The notes under the pieces are model-generated. The model had not been told where the DNA came from and made no database searches. It was given only the letters and a program-made list of their open reading frames with translations. This document shows, in pieces, positions 8,371 to 15,794 of a stretch of 64,000 nucleotides of DNA. A program made the translations under genes and the position numbers. Every line of letters starts with the position of its first letter. Within the stretch, counting starts at the first letter, position 1. This stretch comes from Desulfuromusa sp. (GTDB lineage: Bacteria; Desulfobacterota; Desulfuromonadia; Desulfuromonadales; Geopsychrobacteraceae): contig JADGDX010000007.1 in the NCBI GenBank assembly GCA_016744675.1, forward strand, positions 31,256 to 95,255, written 5' to 3'.

Positions 8371-9789
8371 CTAAACGTGGTCTTTGATCGAAATTCCTAA
8401 TTTCTTTAGCAGAGCCTGGAAGTTTGGTCTGAGCATTCCTGTTTCTTCTGCCGCTTTGGTCACGTTCCAGTTGTTTCTTTCTAGGGCTGCATAGACAAAA
8501 GCCTTCTCTGCAGGTTCTACGGCCTGTTCCCGAAGTTTTCGTTTGACCTCCTTAAGCTCTTCGGTATTGATGGGGGCAACCATTTCTCCGTTTCCTGCCG
8601 CGATATCTTGTGAGTCTGGTAATTCCAGACTTTCACGCTGAATCAGATCCCCTTGCGTTAAGACAACCGCTCTTTCAATGATATTCTCAAGTTCACGCAC
8701 GTTGCCTGGAAATAAATAGTCCCGTAACGCCAGATGTGCATCGGCAGCAAGACCTTTGATTTCTCGACCGATATCGGCGGAAAACTTTTTCAAGAAATAG
8801 CCAATTAAAAGAGGAATATCGCCGGCCCGTTCTCTTAATGGAGGTAGGCTGATAGGGATAATATTCAGGCGAAAATAGAGGTCATCACGAAAGTTGCCCT
8901 CTTCGACCATTTTGTCGAGCCCGCGATTTGTTGCGGCAATTAAACGAATATCGATAGGAGTCGCTTTCGTTCCACCAATTGGGCTGACTTCACGTTGTTG
9001 TAAGACGCGGAGCAGTTTTGCCTGGGTTGCCATGCTCAAGTTGGCAATCTCGTCGAGGAACAAACTGCCACCACTTGCAACACTGAACAAGCCGGGCTTC
9101 GATTGGGTTGCTCCAGTAAATGATCCTTTGACGTGACCGAAGAGTTCACTCTCAAGTAAATTTTCGGGCAATGAGTTGCAGTCAATTGCAACAAAAGCTT
9201 CGTCTTTTCTTGGGCTGTTGTTGTGAATCGCCCTAGCAACCAATTCTTTCCCGGTTCCGCTTTCTCCAGTAATAAGAACTGAACTGCTTGTTGGGGCAAC
9301 CTGAAGGATTCGTTGAAAGACTTTTTGCATTGGCTCACTTTTGCCAATGAAAGAATCGTCGACGGTTTCGTCTGGAATGCTATTTGTAATCACCTCTGAT
9401 TCGAGGTTCATTAATCTTTTACTAACAGCAGCCTGAACCTTCTCTATGATTTGGTCGGGGAGAAAGGGTTTAGTTAGATATTCAAAGGCCCCATTTTTCA
9501 TTGCATCAACAGCGGAATCGACTGTTGCAAATCCGGTAATGATTATGACGGGCACATTGGGTTGTAGTACAGAAATTGTTTTCAGGACTTCTATTCCGCC
9601 CATGATCGGCATTTTTAGGTCGCTGATAACAACACTGAAGCTGTCGTTCTGTAGCTTCTCCATGCCGACTTTACCATTCTGGGCAACGACGACCGGATAT
9701 CCTTCCATGGTCAGCGCTTGACGAAGCCCTTCACGAATGATTGCCTCATCGTCGATGACTAGAATCTTATGTGTAGCGTTTTCGTCCAT
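8371..9789 (-). CDS. Sigma-54-dependent response regulator (NtrC family)
   Basis: A 472-aa regulator with three modules. The receiver (1-125) has the acidic pair in VIDDE, phosphoacceptor Asp57 in SDLKMP and Lys in LTKPF. The AAA+ domain (about 145-380) has Walker A GESGTGKE (175-182), the sigma-54 contact loop GSFTGA (222-227; the usual sequence is GAFTGA, one A-to-S change) and Walker B GSLFLDE. The Fis-type helix-turn-helix is at the C terminus (NNWNVTKAAEETGM). It probably activates sigma-54 promoters; one good candidate lies at 11324, upstream of the Cbc-type cluster. The convergent haem-sensor kinase is the probable partner. Known precedent: a sigma-54 regulator controls cytochrome bc genes in Geobacter. 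Confidence 0.92.
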   Translation of the reverse strand: MDENATHKILVIDDEAIIREGLRQALTMEGYPVVVAQNGKVGMEKLQNDSFSVVISDLKMPIMGGIEVLKTISVLQPNVPVIIITGFATVDSAVDAMKNGAFEYLTKPFLPDQIIEKVQAAVSKRLMNLESEVITNSIPDETVDDSFIGKSEPMQKVFQRILQVAPTSSSVLITGESGTGKELVARAIHNNSPRKDEAFVAIDCNSLPENLLESELFGHVKGSFTGATQSKPGLFSVASGGSLFLDEIANLSMATQAKLLRVLQQREVSPIGGTKATPIDIRLIAATNRGLDKMVEEGNFRDDLYFRLNIIPISLPPLRERAGDIPLLIGYFLKKFSADIGREIKGLAADAHLALRDYLFPGNVRELENIIERAVVLTQGDLIQRESLELPDSQDIAAGNGEMVAPINTEELKEVKRKLREQAVEPAEKAFVYAALERNNWNVTKAAEETGMLRPNFQALLKKLGISIKDHV

Positions 9790-10294
9790 GATTGATGAGG
9801 ATTGCTTTCCGGCTTAAAGGGAGAAGTTCAAATAACCAAGTTTAGTGCTTAAACTTTCAAATCCATTAATATTAATAAGCGAGAAGGAAACAGTCAAGGG
9901 ATAAGTCGCAAGTGTGAAGTTGAGCTGCCTTCTATTTATAGCGGAATGATGGTGTTGAATAAAATTAGATTAGGATCGTATTGGGCATGAATAAATAAAA
10001 TATGCAGTATAGTTTTGCCATGAAGGATCATGGTGATGTCATAAATGTATGTAATATTAGTTAGTTGTCTCTTTTGAGAGGGTTTGGTCGCCATTTTGAA
10101 TCGACTTTGTCTGTATGAAAAATATATTTTTTATGATTTTTCAGGAGGTTAAGTTTGGACCTTCCTCTATGATAATATTAACAATAATAGATAGTTGTGG
10201 GTTTTGGCGTGTCTTTTATGGGTTTTGGCATGGTTGCTGTATATAGATTGGTATAGAAACTTGGGGATGATTTCATAATGCCACGGAGATTGAA
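9790..10294. other. 505-bp AT-rich intergenic region between divergent regulator and small membrane protein gene
   Basis: No gene or RNA recognised. It must carry promoters for both flanking divergent genes. AT-rich blocks occur near 10113 (GTATGAAAAATATATTT, loosely like the shared inverted repeats) and a weak relative of the 13-bp palindrome is at 10001-10012 (TATGCAGTATAG). A TTGGCATG near 10230 resembles the -24 box of a sigma-54 promoter, but the spacing to a GC is wrong. Confidence 0.4.
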
Positions 10295-10540
10295 ATGAAG
10301 TATATGGTTCGTAATTGTGTTGTTACTTTGATTTGTTTTGTCACGATGGTGTCAATTGTTGCAGCAGATACCGCTGCTCCTGCAGAACAAGGTGGGTCGA
10401 TGTTGTTGACACTGTTTATTGGGTTTTTTGCTCTGATTGTTGTTTTTCAGCTCGTTCCAGCATGCTTGTTGTTCGTAGGTGTTGTGAAAGGCCTGTTCTC
10501 ACGGAAGCAAGGGACTGAGCAGGAATCATCAAGCCGCTAA
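10295..10540 (+). CDS. Small membrane protein, paralogue of the protein at 11541
   Basis: 81 aa: a signal-peptide-like N terminus (to about AAADTAA), a short Gly/Gln linker, one strong membrane helix, and a polar basic tail (SRKQGTEQESSSR). The helix region LFIGFFALIVVFQLVPA matches LFVGFCALLIVAQLVPA of the 11541 protein, so the two are clearly related. The family is unknown to me. The position next to Cbc-type respiratory genes suggests a small accessory or assembly subunit (inference). GGAG sits 6 bp before the ATG. The stop is 23 bp from the pseudo-receiver gene, so the two probably form an operon ending at the 11040 terminator. Confidence 0.7.
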   Translation: MKYMVRNCVVTLICFVTMVSIVAADTAAPAEQGGSMLLTLFIGFFALIVVFQLVPACLLFVGVVKGLFSRKQGTEQESSSR

Positions 10541-10563
10541 ATGAGTTATGGGAGATAAGTGAG

Positions 10564-11019
10564 GTGATTATGGACGGTCTTCTTATTGCAAATAAAAATC
10601 AGCAAGCACGGGAGCAAATGGCCGCTTTGTTTCAAGCCGATGACTATGAGGTGACAACTGCCGACTCGGTTGTTAACTCTCTAGAGGGGATCCTTGATAA
10701 ATCCATTCAAGTGGTTCTTCTGGGCGGTGTGTTTGATGAGCAGCAGATTTCTAAATTTGTCCCGTTGCTTAAAAAATGCAATCGGAACTTGTCGATCATT
10801 TTGGTCTCTGATGATTTGCCTCTTGAATTAGTGCGTAGAATCCGTAAAGAGGGGATTTTCTATCACGCATTGAAGCCTGTTGGCGATGAAAGTTGGGATG
10901 AGATTCGTCAGGCGGTGAGCTGTGCTTTTGAAAATTATCACGCTCGTCAGTCTGTCGGTAGGAAGCTTTTTCGCAACAAAGAGTCCATTCGACTGCAAGA
11001 AAATACTGGTATTGCTTAA
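10564..11019 (+). CDS. Degenerate receiver-domain protein (pseudo-response regulator)
   Basis: A 151-aa single domain with the receiver fold pattern: strand LLIANK, helix, strand QVVLLGG, strand SIILVSDD, and the conserved Lys in YHALKPV. The residues that define phosphorylation are missing: the first-strand acidic pair is replaced by NKN, and the acceptor Asp after the third strand is replaced by Gly. The C-terminal tail has no DNA-binding domain. It is therefore likely a phosphorylation-independent receiver, perhaps a protein-interaction module. The GTG at 10564 has GGAG 9 bp upstream; the ATG at 10570 is an alternative, 2 residues shorter. It sits between two related small membrane proteins near cytochrome genes. 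Confidence 0.72.
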   Translation: MIMDGLLIANKNQQAREQMAALFQADDYEVTTADSVVNSLEGILDKSIQVVLLGGVFDEQQISKFVPLLKKCNRNLSIILVSDDLPLELVRRIRKEGIFYHALKPVGDESWDEIRQAVSCAFENYHARQSVGRKLFRNKESIRLQENTGIA

Positions 11020-11039
11020 CCATTCAATATAATGAGTTC

Positions 11040-11072
11040 TGGCCCCGTAGAGGGGCCATCCTTTCTTTTGTT
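11040..11072 (+). terminator. Rho-independent terminator after the pseudo-receiver gene
   Basis: The stem TGGCCCC / GGGGCCA closes a GTAGA loop and is followed by a T-rich stretch (TCCTTTCTTTTG). It separates the 10295-11019 unit from the cytochrome cluster promoter region. Confidence 0.8.
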
Positions 11073-11120
11073 CTTCTCCTCTCATTTTCTTGAGCATATA
11101 AAAAAAATATTCAATTAAGG

Positions 11121-11133
11121 GTATACTGTATAC
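11121..11133. promoter_or_regulatory. 13-bp palindrome GTATAC-N-GTATAC
   Basis: GTATACTGTATAC is a perfect 6-1-6 palindrome. Its reverse complement differs by one base from the element at 20628-20640 just upstream of the nuoA promoter. It is a likely operator of a dimeric repressor or activator shared by the Cbc cluster and the complex I operon. Confidence 0.55.
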
Positions 11134-11219
11134 AATATTTATGCTCTTGTATTGTTGATATTTCTCAACAGGTTAAGTGCTTTTTTAGCACTATAATCGG
11201 CTTTATAAATATTTTTGTT

Positions 11220-11236
11220 GTATGTTTTAAATATAC
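11220..11236. promoter_or_regulatory. 17-bp inverted repeat, second copy
   Basis: GTATGTTTTAAATATAC matches the element at 35-51 in 15 of 17 positions, differing only within the central bases. Its centre lies about 100 bp upstream of the sigma-54 promoter at 11324, the usual place for an enhancer-binding protein site. The NtrC-type regulator at 8371 is one candidate binder. Confidence 0.5.
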
Positions 11237-11323
11237 GGTAAATTTTAACAAATATAGTCATAATTAATATGAGAACCCAACAATAACAGACTGTTAGGCT
11301 TTTATTGTTGATTGTGCTGTTGC

Positions 11324-11339
11324 TGGCACAACCTCTGCA
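11324..11339 (+). promoter_or_regulatory. Candidate sigma-54 (-24/-12) promoter
   Basis: TGGCACAACCTCTGCA fits the consensus TGGCACR-N4-TTGCW with a single mismatch (C for the first T of TTGC) and correct 10-bp spacing between GG and GC. It would drive the cytochrome cluster starting at 11541, with a leader of about 190 nt. A sigma-54 activator gene is 1.5 kb away. Confidence 0.65.
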
Positions 11340-11540
11340 TCAAATTGCCGAAGTTGTAATTCTGTCGTCTTGTTTGATGTGAAGTCCCATAAGTTTGTTA
11401 TTGGAAAAGAAATAAGTTTCAATAAGAGGGGTTCATCAGTATAGTACGGCAATCTGAGTGGCTAATATTTTGACTGTCTTTCCTCGTAACTTTGTTGTCT
11501 TAAGAAGGCAGTGTTCAACATTTATAACAAGGAGGTTTCA

Positions 11541-11786
11541 ATGCAAGGTGTAAAAACATTACTCACGAGTTTGTCTCTGCTTTTTCTGGTGGCTTCACCG
11601 GCATTAGCAGTTGATACCAGCCAAACCTATAACAGTGGCATTCTGGTTCTTTTGTTTGTTGGATTCTGTGCTCTGTTGATTGTGGCGCAGTTAGTGCCAG
11701 CTATTCTAGCTCTCTTTGGGATGACCAAAGAAGCTGCTAAAAGTGCTTCGGGTAAAAAACTTGCCACGTCATCCAAAAAGCACTGA
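11541..11786 (+). CDS. Small membrane protein of the Cbc-type cluster
   Basis: 81 aa with a cleavable-looking signal peptide (ending ASPALAV), one membrane helix containing GFCALLIVAQLVPA, and a Lys/Ser-rich tail. It is related to the protein at 10295 through that helix. AAGGAGG at 11529-11535 sets the ATG at 11541; an upstream in-frame GTG at 11511 is not needed. First gene of the probable operon 11541-14822. A role as a small subunit or assembly factor of the quinol:cytochrome complex is only inferred from position. Confidence 0.72.
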   Translation: MQGVKTLLTSLSLLFLVASPALAVDTSQTYNSGILVLLFVGFCALLIVAQLVPAILALFGMTKEAAKSASGKKLATSSKKH

Positions 11787-11811
11787 ACTATTTTTTTGAG
11801 AGGTATTTGTG

Positions 11812-11970
11812 ATGTTTGATTTTTTCATGAATGTTGGTCACGTTGAGCAGATTTATACAGTTGTAGATTACTATACCTATATCAAGGGCCTCGAGTATCT
11901 GCTTTGTCTGCTGTTCTTTACCTTTTTCCCAATGTTTTATCGCTATATCCATGGTGGTGAAGAGGATTGA
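11812..11970 (+). CDS. 52-aa single-helix membrane protein in the Cbc-type operon
   Basis: A short ORF that a length cut-off would miss. It encodes an amphipathic N terminus (MFDFFMNVGHVEQIY), then a hydrophobic aromatic-rich helix (about residues 27-45, YLLCLLFFTFFPMF) and a short acidic tail ending HGGEED. AGAGG lies 8 bp upstream of the ATG. The gene is 25 bp behind the 81-aa gene and 95 bp before the cytochrome. The setting and the clean ribosome-binding site favour a real small subunit. The family is not recognised. Confidence 0.6.
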   Translation: MFDFFMNVGHVEQIYTVVDYYTYIKGLEYLLCLLFFTFFPMFYRYIHGGEED

Positions 11971-12065
11971 TTTGGGTTAATTGGTTGTAGGGCTATTTTT
12001 TAATTGATCTGTTTGTTTTTAATCATGATCGGCGAACAGAGTTTATGAACTAAGGAGTAGAGGCT

Positions 12066-12587
12066 ATGGTACATGCCGGCAAACAACTTATGACAGGATT
12101 GGGAGTAATACTACTTTCTGCTGTCTTGGCTGTAGGTTGTTACGCAATGGATTATCCAGAAGAGATTGAGATTGACTCTCTGGTTAACTTGTATGAAGCA
12201 GTTGTTTTTGACCATGCAATGCATGTTGATGCGACCGAAAACTGTTCTGAGTGTCACCACCACACAACGGGAACAGGGGTTGCCAACGAGTATTGTGCAA
12301 AATGCCATAATGGCAATGAAGAGATGGATTTGGTTGCATGTGTGGATTGCCACTCCGCTGATCCCCTTTCTCCAGAAAATCTACATAATCCCACACCAGA
12401 TTTTGTTTACCATAACGACCAGCCGAACTTAAAAGCTGCTTATCATTTGAACTGTATCGGTTGTCATAAAGAAGTCGACGGTCCAACCGGTTGTGAAGAT
12501 TGTCATGCAAAAACTGAAGCCGGTGATAAGTTCTACCATTCTGGAGAGTTTGCCCCGAAGGAGTCAGCACACTCATCTGGTCACTGA
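12066..12587 (+). CDS. Periplasmic five-haem c-type cytochrome
   Basis: 173 aa with an N-terminal signal (hydrophobic residues 9-25, followed by GCYA; a weak lipobox is possible) and five CXXCH motifs at residues 60-64, 77-81, 92-96, 130-134 and 143-147. The HHH run behind the first motif and spaced single His residues supply likely distal haem ligands, as in class III / c7-type cytochromes. It probably accepts electrons from the FeS and NrfD-like subunits encoded downstream. The set resembles the Geobacter Cbc4 module (CbcS-T-U: cytochrome, ferredoxin, NrfD-like). AAGGAG is 8 bp before the ATG. Confidence 0.85.
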   Translation: MVHAGKQLMTGLGVILLSAVLAVGCYAMDYPEEIEIDSLVNLYEAVVFDHAMHVDATENCSECHHHTTGTGVANEYCAKCHNGNEEMDLVACVDCHSADPLSPENLHNPTPDFVYHNDQPNLKAAYHLNCIGCHKEVDGPTGCEDCHAKTEAGDKFYHSGEFAPKESAHSSGH

Positions 12588-12624
12588 TGATGGCTGCACG
12601 GGAATATAACAAGGAGATTTCGTT

Positions 12625-13563
12625 ATGAGTAAAATAACACGTAGAAGATTTTTAGCGGGAAGTGCTGCGGGTGGGGCTGCCTTAATGCTGACCCCAGCAC
12701 AGAAAGCACTTGCTGCCGGTTCGTTTGAAGGTTTTCCTGAAGGAATGGGTGTCTTAGTTGACCTGACCCGTTGTGTTGGTTGTCGTACCTGTGAGGCTGC
12801 CTGTAATGAAGAGCAGCATTTGCCTGAGCCATCCAAGCCATTTGATGATTTTTCGGTATTTGACGAGATCCATCATGGTCAGAAACGGCGGACAACTGAC
12901 AAGGCCTATACGATTGTCAACCGCTATGACGTGAAGGACACCGAAGAGCCTCTATATCGCAAAATTCAGTGTAACCATTGTAACGAGCCAGCATGTTTAA
13001 CCTCATGCTTCGTTAACGCTTATAAAAAGACCCCGGAAGGTGCCGTTATTTACAATTCCAAGGTCTGCGTTGGTTGTCGGAACTGTATGATTGCCTGCCC
13101 GTTCCACATCCCAGCATACTCATATCACTCAGTTCTTAATCCGGTGATCAAGAAGTGTATCTTTTGTTATGATACCCGCTTAAAAGAAGGTAAGCCTCCC
13201 GCATGTGTTGAAAGTTGTCCGCAGCAGGTTATGACTTTCGGTAAGCGTAAAGATCTGATGAAGATCGCTCATGAGCGGATCAAAAAGAATCCTGATACCT
13301 ATGTCAACCATGTCTATGGTGAAAAAGAAGTTGGCGGAACGGGCTGGTTCTACCTTTCAAACGCTCCTTTTGAGGAAGCTGGATTTGATACCGATCTACC
13401 GAAAAAGCCAATTATTGACAATGTTAAAGATTTTCTCGCTATTGTTCCTATGGTTCTTACGATCTGGCCGGCTCTGTTTACAGGTTTCCACCTGCTTGCA
13501 ACCAAAGGAAAATCTCATGGTCATGGAGATGATCACAGCCACGACGAGCAGGAGGGCCACTAA
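12625..13563 (+). CDS. Four-cluster ferredoxin-type subunit (HybA/PsrB-like), Tat-exported
   Basis: 312 aa. A twin-arginine signal (ITRRRFLAGSAAGG) is followed by four cysteine sets for [4Fe-4S] clusters: C50/53/56/60, C116/119/124/128, C148/151/154/158 and C178/181/194/198. A C-terminal membrane anchor (about residues 275-297) as in HybA is followed by a His-rich tail (HGHGDDHSHDEQEGH). It would relay electrons between the NrfD-like quinol-binding subunit and the cytochrome. No molybdopterin catalytic subunit is encoded here, so this is an electron-transfer module rather than a reductase of a substrate. The ribosome-binding site AAGGAG precedes the ATG; 2 bp separate its stop from the next start. 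Confidence 0.9.
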   Translation: MSKITRRRFLAGSAAGGAALMLTPAQKALAAGSFEGFPEGMGVLVDLTRCVGCRTCEAACNEEQHLPEPSKPFDDFSVFDEIHHGQKRRTTDKAYTIVNRYDVKDTEEPLYRKIQCNHCNEPACLTSCFVNAYKKTPEGAVIYNSKVCVGCRNCMIACPFHIPAYSYHSVLNPVIKKCIFCYDTRLKEGKPPACVESCPQQVMTFGKRKDLMKIAHERIKKNPDTYVNHVYGEKEVGGTGWFYLSNAPFEEAGFDTDLPKKPIIDNVKDFLAIVPMVLTIWPALFTGFHLLATKGKSHGHGDDHSHDEQEGH

Positions 13564-13565
13564 CA

Positions 13566-14822
13566 ATGAAAAAATTAGCAACTTATGGGGTTAAGCCCCA
13601 CGATGCAGGTATGAAATCTGACGGACAGCAGTGGAGCTTGATGGAAAAATTGCTCCTCGGATTGACTCTGGATCAGTATATCGGTCAGGTTCTTCGTAAT
13701 AAGTTGAACTGGTTTCTTGCTATTATTTTCGCTATCGGAATCCCGGTTATTCTTTATCGGTTTGTTTTCAGTCTCGGGGCTGTTACTCACTCTTCTTACG
13801 ATTATCCTTGGGGACTTTTCCTTGGTTTTGGTCTGTTTTGCATGGTGCCTTTGTCTGCTTCTGGCTTTATGCTGGGAACAACAGTTGAAATCTTTGGGCG
13901 TCACGATTTTGAGCCTATCGAACGTCTGGCTCTGTTGAATGGACTTCTTGGATATTTCTTTGCTGTTGTCTATCTGCTGGTAGACCTTGGCCAGCCATGG
14001 CGTCTTTCGTACCCTATGGTTTATTCCTTTGGTCCTGCTGCGGTTCTGTTCTTGGTTGGTTGGCACGTTGCAACTTATCTGTCGGTACAGGTTGCCGAAG
14101 TTTCTACTGCTTTCTTTGAGTGGATCGGGTTTCAGCGTGGTTACGACTTCATCCGCAAGGGAACTGTTGGTTTAACCGTATCAGGTATCATTCTTTCAAC
14201 ACTTCACCAGGGCGCATTGGGGGCATTGTTTTTATACGCTCCGGGGAAAGTCCACCCGCTTTGGTATTCATCAGCATTTCAGTGGATTCATTTCTTCACT
14301 TCATCGATCCCTGCGGGTCTATGTATGGTGATTTGTGTCAGCACTGTTGTTATCTACACGATGAAATGGCGCTGTGATCAGCGCTTTATCGATAATCTTG
14401 ACAGAATTACAATTTCTTTAGCAAAGGGTGCTGCTATGGGTTTAAGCACCTACCTCATCATTAAGCTGATAGCTGTCGCTCATGATAATGAGTGGGCTTA
14501 TCTGATGACTGGATGGGGCGCTTGGTGGTTGTTTGAAATTGTCGGATTCGTTTTTGCGCCATTGGTTATATTGTCTTACGCAATTCGTAATAAGTTGGTC
14601 GGTTTGTGTCGGATTGGTGCCTTCATTACGGTTGCCGGTATTTTGCTGAACCGTCTTAATACTGCACTGATCACCTTTAACTGGAAGCTGTATCAGGAAA
14701 TTCCACATAAGTGGGAGATCATTATCAGCATTACAATTTTTGCGATTTACATAACGACTTATCGTTTTATTCTGAACCGATTGCCGATTCTTTATCAGTA
14801 CAAATCTAAGGCAGATGAATAG
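13566..14822 (+). CDS. NrfD/HybB-like integral membrane quinol-binding subunit
   Basis: 418 aa and about ten membrane helices. The overall pattern (FALLNGLLGYFFAVVYLLVDLGQPWR-like segment near residue 120, LSTLHQGALGALFL near 210) is that of the NrfD/HybB/PsrC superfamily, which binds menaquinol and passes electrons to a FeS subunit. The pairing with the preceding HybA-like gene confirms this. Translation is likely coupled, since the start is 2 bp after the upstream stop and GGAGG lies inside that gene. In Geobacter nomenclature the nearest named equivalent would be CbcU; I do not assign the symbol because related families (ActC, QrcD, HmcC) share the fold. Confidence 0.88.
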   Translation: MKKLATYGVKPHDAGMKSDGQQWSLMEKLLLGLTLDQYIGQVLRNKLNWFLAIIFAIGIPVILYRFVFSLGAVTHSSYDYPWGLFLGFGLFCMVPLSASGFMLGTTVEIFGRHDFEPIERLALLNGLLGYFFAVVYLLVDLGQPWRLSYPMVYSFGPAAVLFLVGWHVATYLSVQVAEVSTAFFEWIGFQRGYDFIRKGTVGLTVSGIILSTLHQGALGALFLYAPGKVHPLWYSSAFQWIHFFTSSIPAGLCMVICVSTVVIYTMKWRCDQRFIDNLDRITISLAKGAAMGLSTYLIIKLIAVAHDNEWAYLMTGWGAWWLFEIVGFVFAPLVILSYAIRNKLVGLCRIGAFITVAGILLNRLNTALITFNWKLYQEIPHKWEIIISITIFAIYITTYRFILNRLPILYQYKSKADE

Positions 14823-14881
14823 AATATCAGCGTTAAACAACCGATAGAAGGCGGGTTGTACGTGTCTTTTATTTGATTATT

Positions 14882-14930
14882 AATCCCTGTCTGGTGGAGA
14901 TATCCTTTGCCAGTCAGGGATTTTTATTTT
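14882..14930 (+). terminator. Rho-independent terminator after the NrfD-like gene
   Basis: A 13-bp stem (AATCCCTGTCTGG with CCAGTCAGGGATT, one T-T mismatch) with a 15-nt loop is followed by TTTATTTT. It ends the 11541-14822 unit just before the haem-sensor-like gene. Confidence 0.8.
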
Positions 14931-14966
14931 ACTATGCCTAAAAATGAGAAACTGGAGCGAGGACGT

Positions 14967-15794
14967 ATGTTTGATAATTTGATCGCCAGAGCGATAGTTC
15001 CTGTAACCATTGCAGTGACAGGGTTCGTTATTTTTGGTTGTATTCTGCTATACACTTTTGTCAAACAAGATATGACAAGTGAGGCAATTGGCTACTTGAG
15101 CAATTGTGCTGATACGGTGATCAAGTCAACCAGCGTTGCCATGATGGAAGATGACCGGAACTCCATACAGAATATTGTGAGCAATATTGGGACAAGGTCA
15201 AATGTTGAATATATTCGCATTTATGATCAAGAGGGTACGGTACAATTCTCAGGCGAGAATGAGCCTGAAGGGCAATCAAAAACAGTTGATGATCATATTA
15301 ATGAGTTTTTGCAGACAGACACATTTACAAAGGACACAGCTCTGCATGATATCGATCATGCTCATGGACACATTACGGTTTCTTTACCTATCTTGAATGA
15401 ACCTACCTGTATGACCTCTGCTTGCCATTTTCATTCTGAGTCTGAAGACGCCCTCGGTTTTTTTACTATCGCTATTTCAAGTGACTCACTAGAAGAGTCT
15501 CTTGCTATGTTGCGCTATCGGATGATGGTTTTTAGCGTCATGGTTCTATTTTTAACCATTGGTGGGGTGACGGCGTTACTTAGAATGAACCTTTTTCTTC
15601 CTATTCTCCGTTTGACATACAATGCTGAACAGGCGGCTCAGGGAGTTGCTGAATCTGGTTTGCCAAAATCCGATCATAAACTTGGGAAGCTCAATAAAGA
15701 TTTTCGTCAGTTGGTCAAGCAGCGAGATGAGGCTGTCCAACAAATAAAGGCGATGGAAAGCCCCGATAAAAACGTAGATGATGGTCCTCGATGA
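14967..15794 (+). CDS. Kinase-less membrane sensor with a CX4CH haem-type periplasmic domain
   Basis: 275 aa: helix (residues about 8-30), periplasmic domain (32-190), second helix (about 192-212), then a short HAMP-like cytoplasmic stretch ending without a kinase, cyclase or methyl-accepting domain. The domain contains NEPTCMTSACHFH (C148, C153, H154), a CX4CH motif that matches NEPSCSTAECHAH of the kinase at 6756 in spacing and surroundings; the following segments (GVLDMVIS and GFFTIAIS) also align. Unlike the kinase it lacks the extra CSFCH motif. The ATG at 14967 follows GGAG (14954); earlier starts fall in the terminator. It overlaps the next gene by 4 bp. It may signal through partners or tune the respiratory complex. 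Confidence 0.75.
   Translation: MFDNLIARAIVPVTIAVTGFVIFGCILLYTFVKQDMTSEAIGYLSNCADTVIKSTSVAMMEDDRNSIQNIVSNIGTRSNVEYIRIYDQEGTVQFSGENEPEGQSKTVDDHINEFLQTDTFTKDTALHDIDHAHGHITVSLPILNEPTCMTSACHFHSESEDALGFFTIAISSDSLEESLAMLRYRMMVFSVMVLFLTIGGVTALLRMNLFLPILRLTYNAEQAAQGVAESGLPKSDHKLGKLNKDFRQLVKQRDEAVQQIKAMESPDKNVDDGPR

Larger units (their letters stand above)
11073..11540. other. Regulatory intergenic region before the Cbc-type cluster
   Basis: About 470 bp without a gene. It holds, in order, a 13-bp palindrome (11121), a 17-bp inverted repeat (11220) and a sigma-54 type promoter (11324), followed by a roughly 200-bp leader. The layout, with palindromes 90-200 bp upstream of a -24/-12 promoter, fits an enhancer-dependent promoter. 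Confidence 0.6.

Noticed and set aside
10225..10245. TTGGCATGGTTGC as a second sigma-54 promoter before 10295
   Set aside because: The distance between GG and GC is about 3 bp too short for the -24/-12 spacing.
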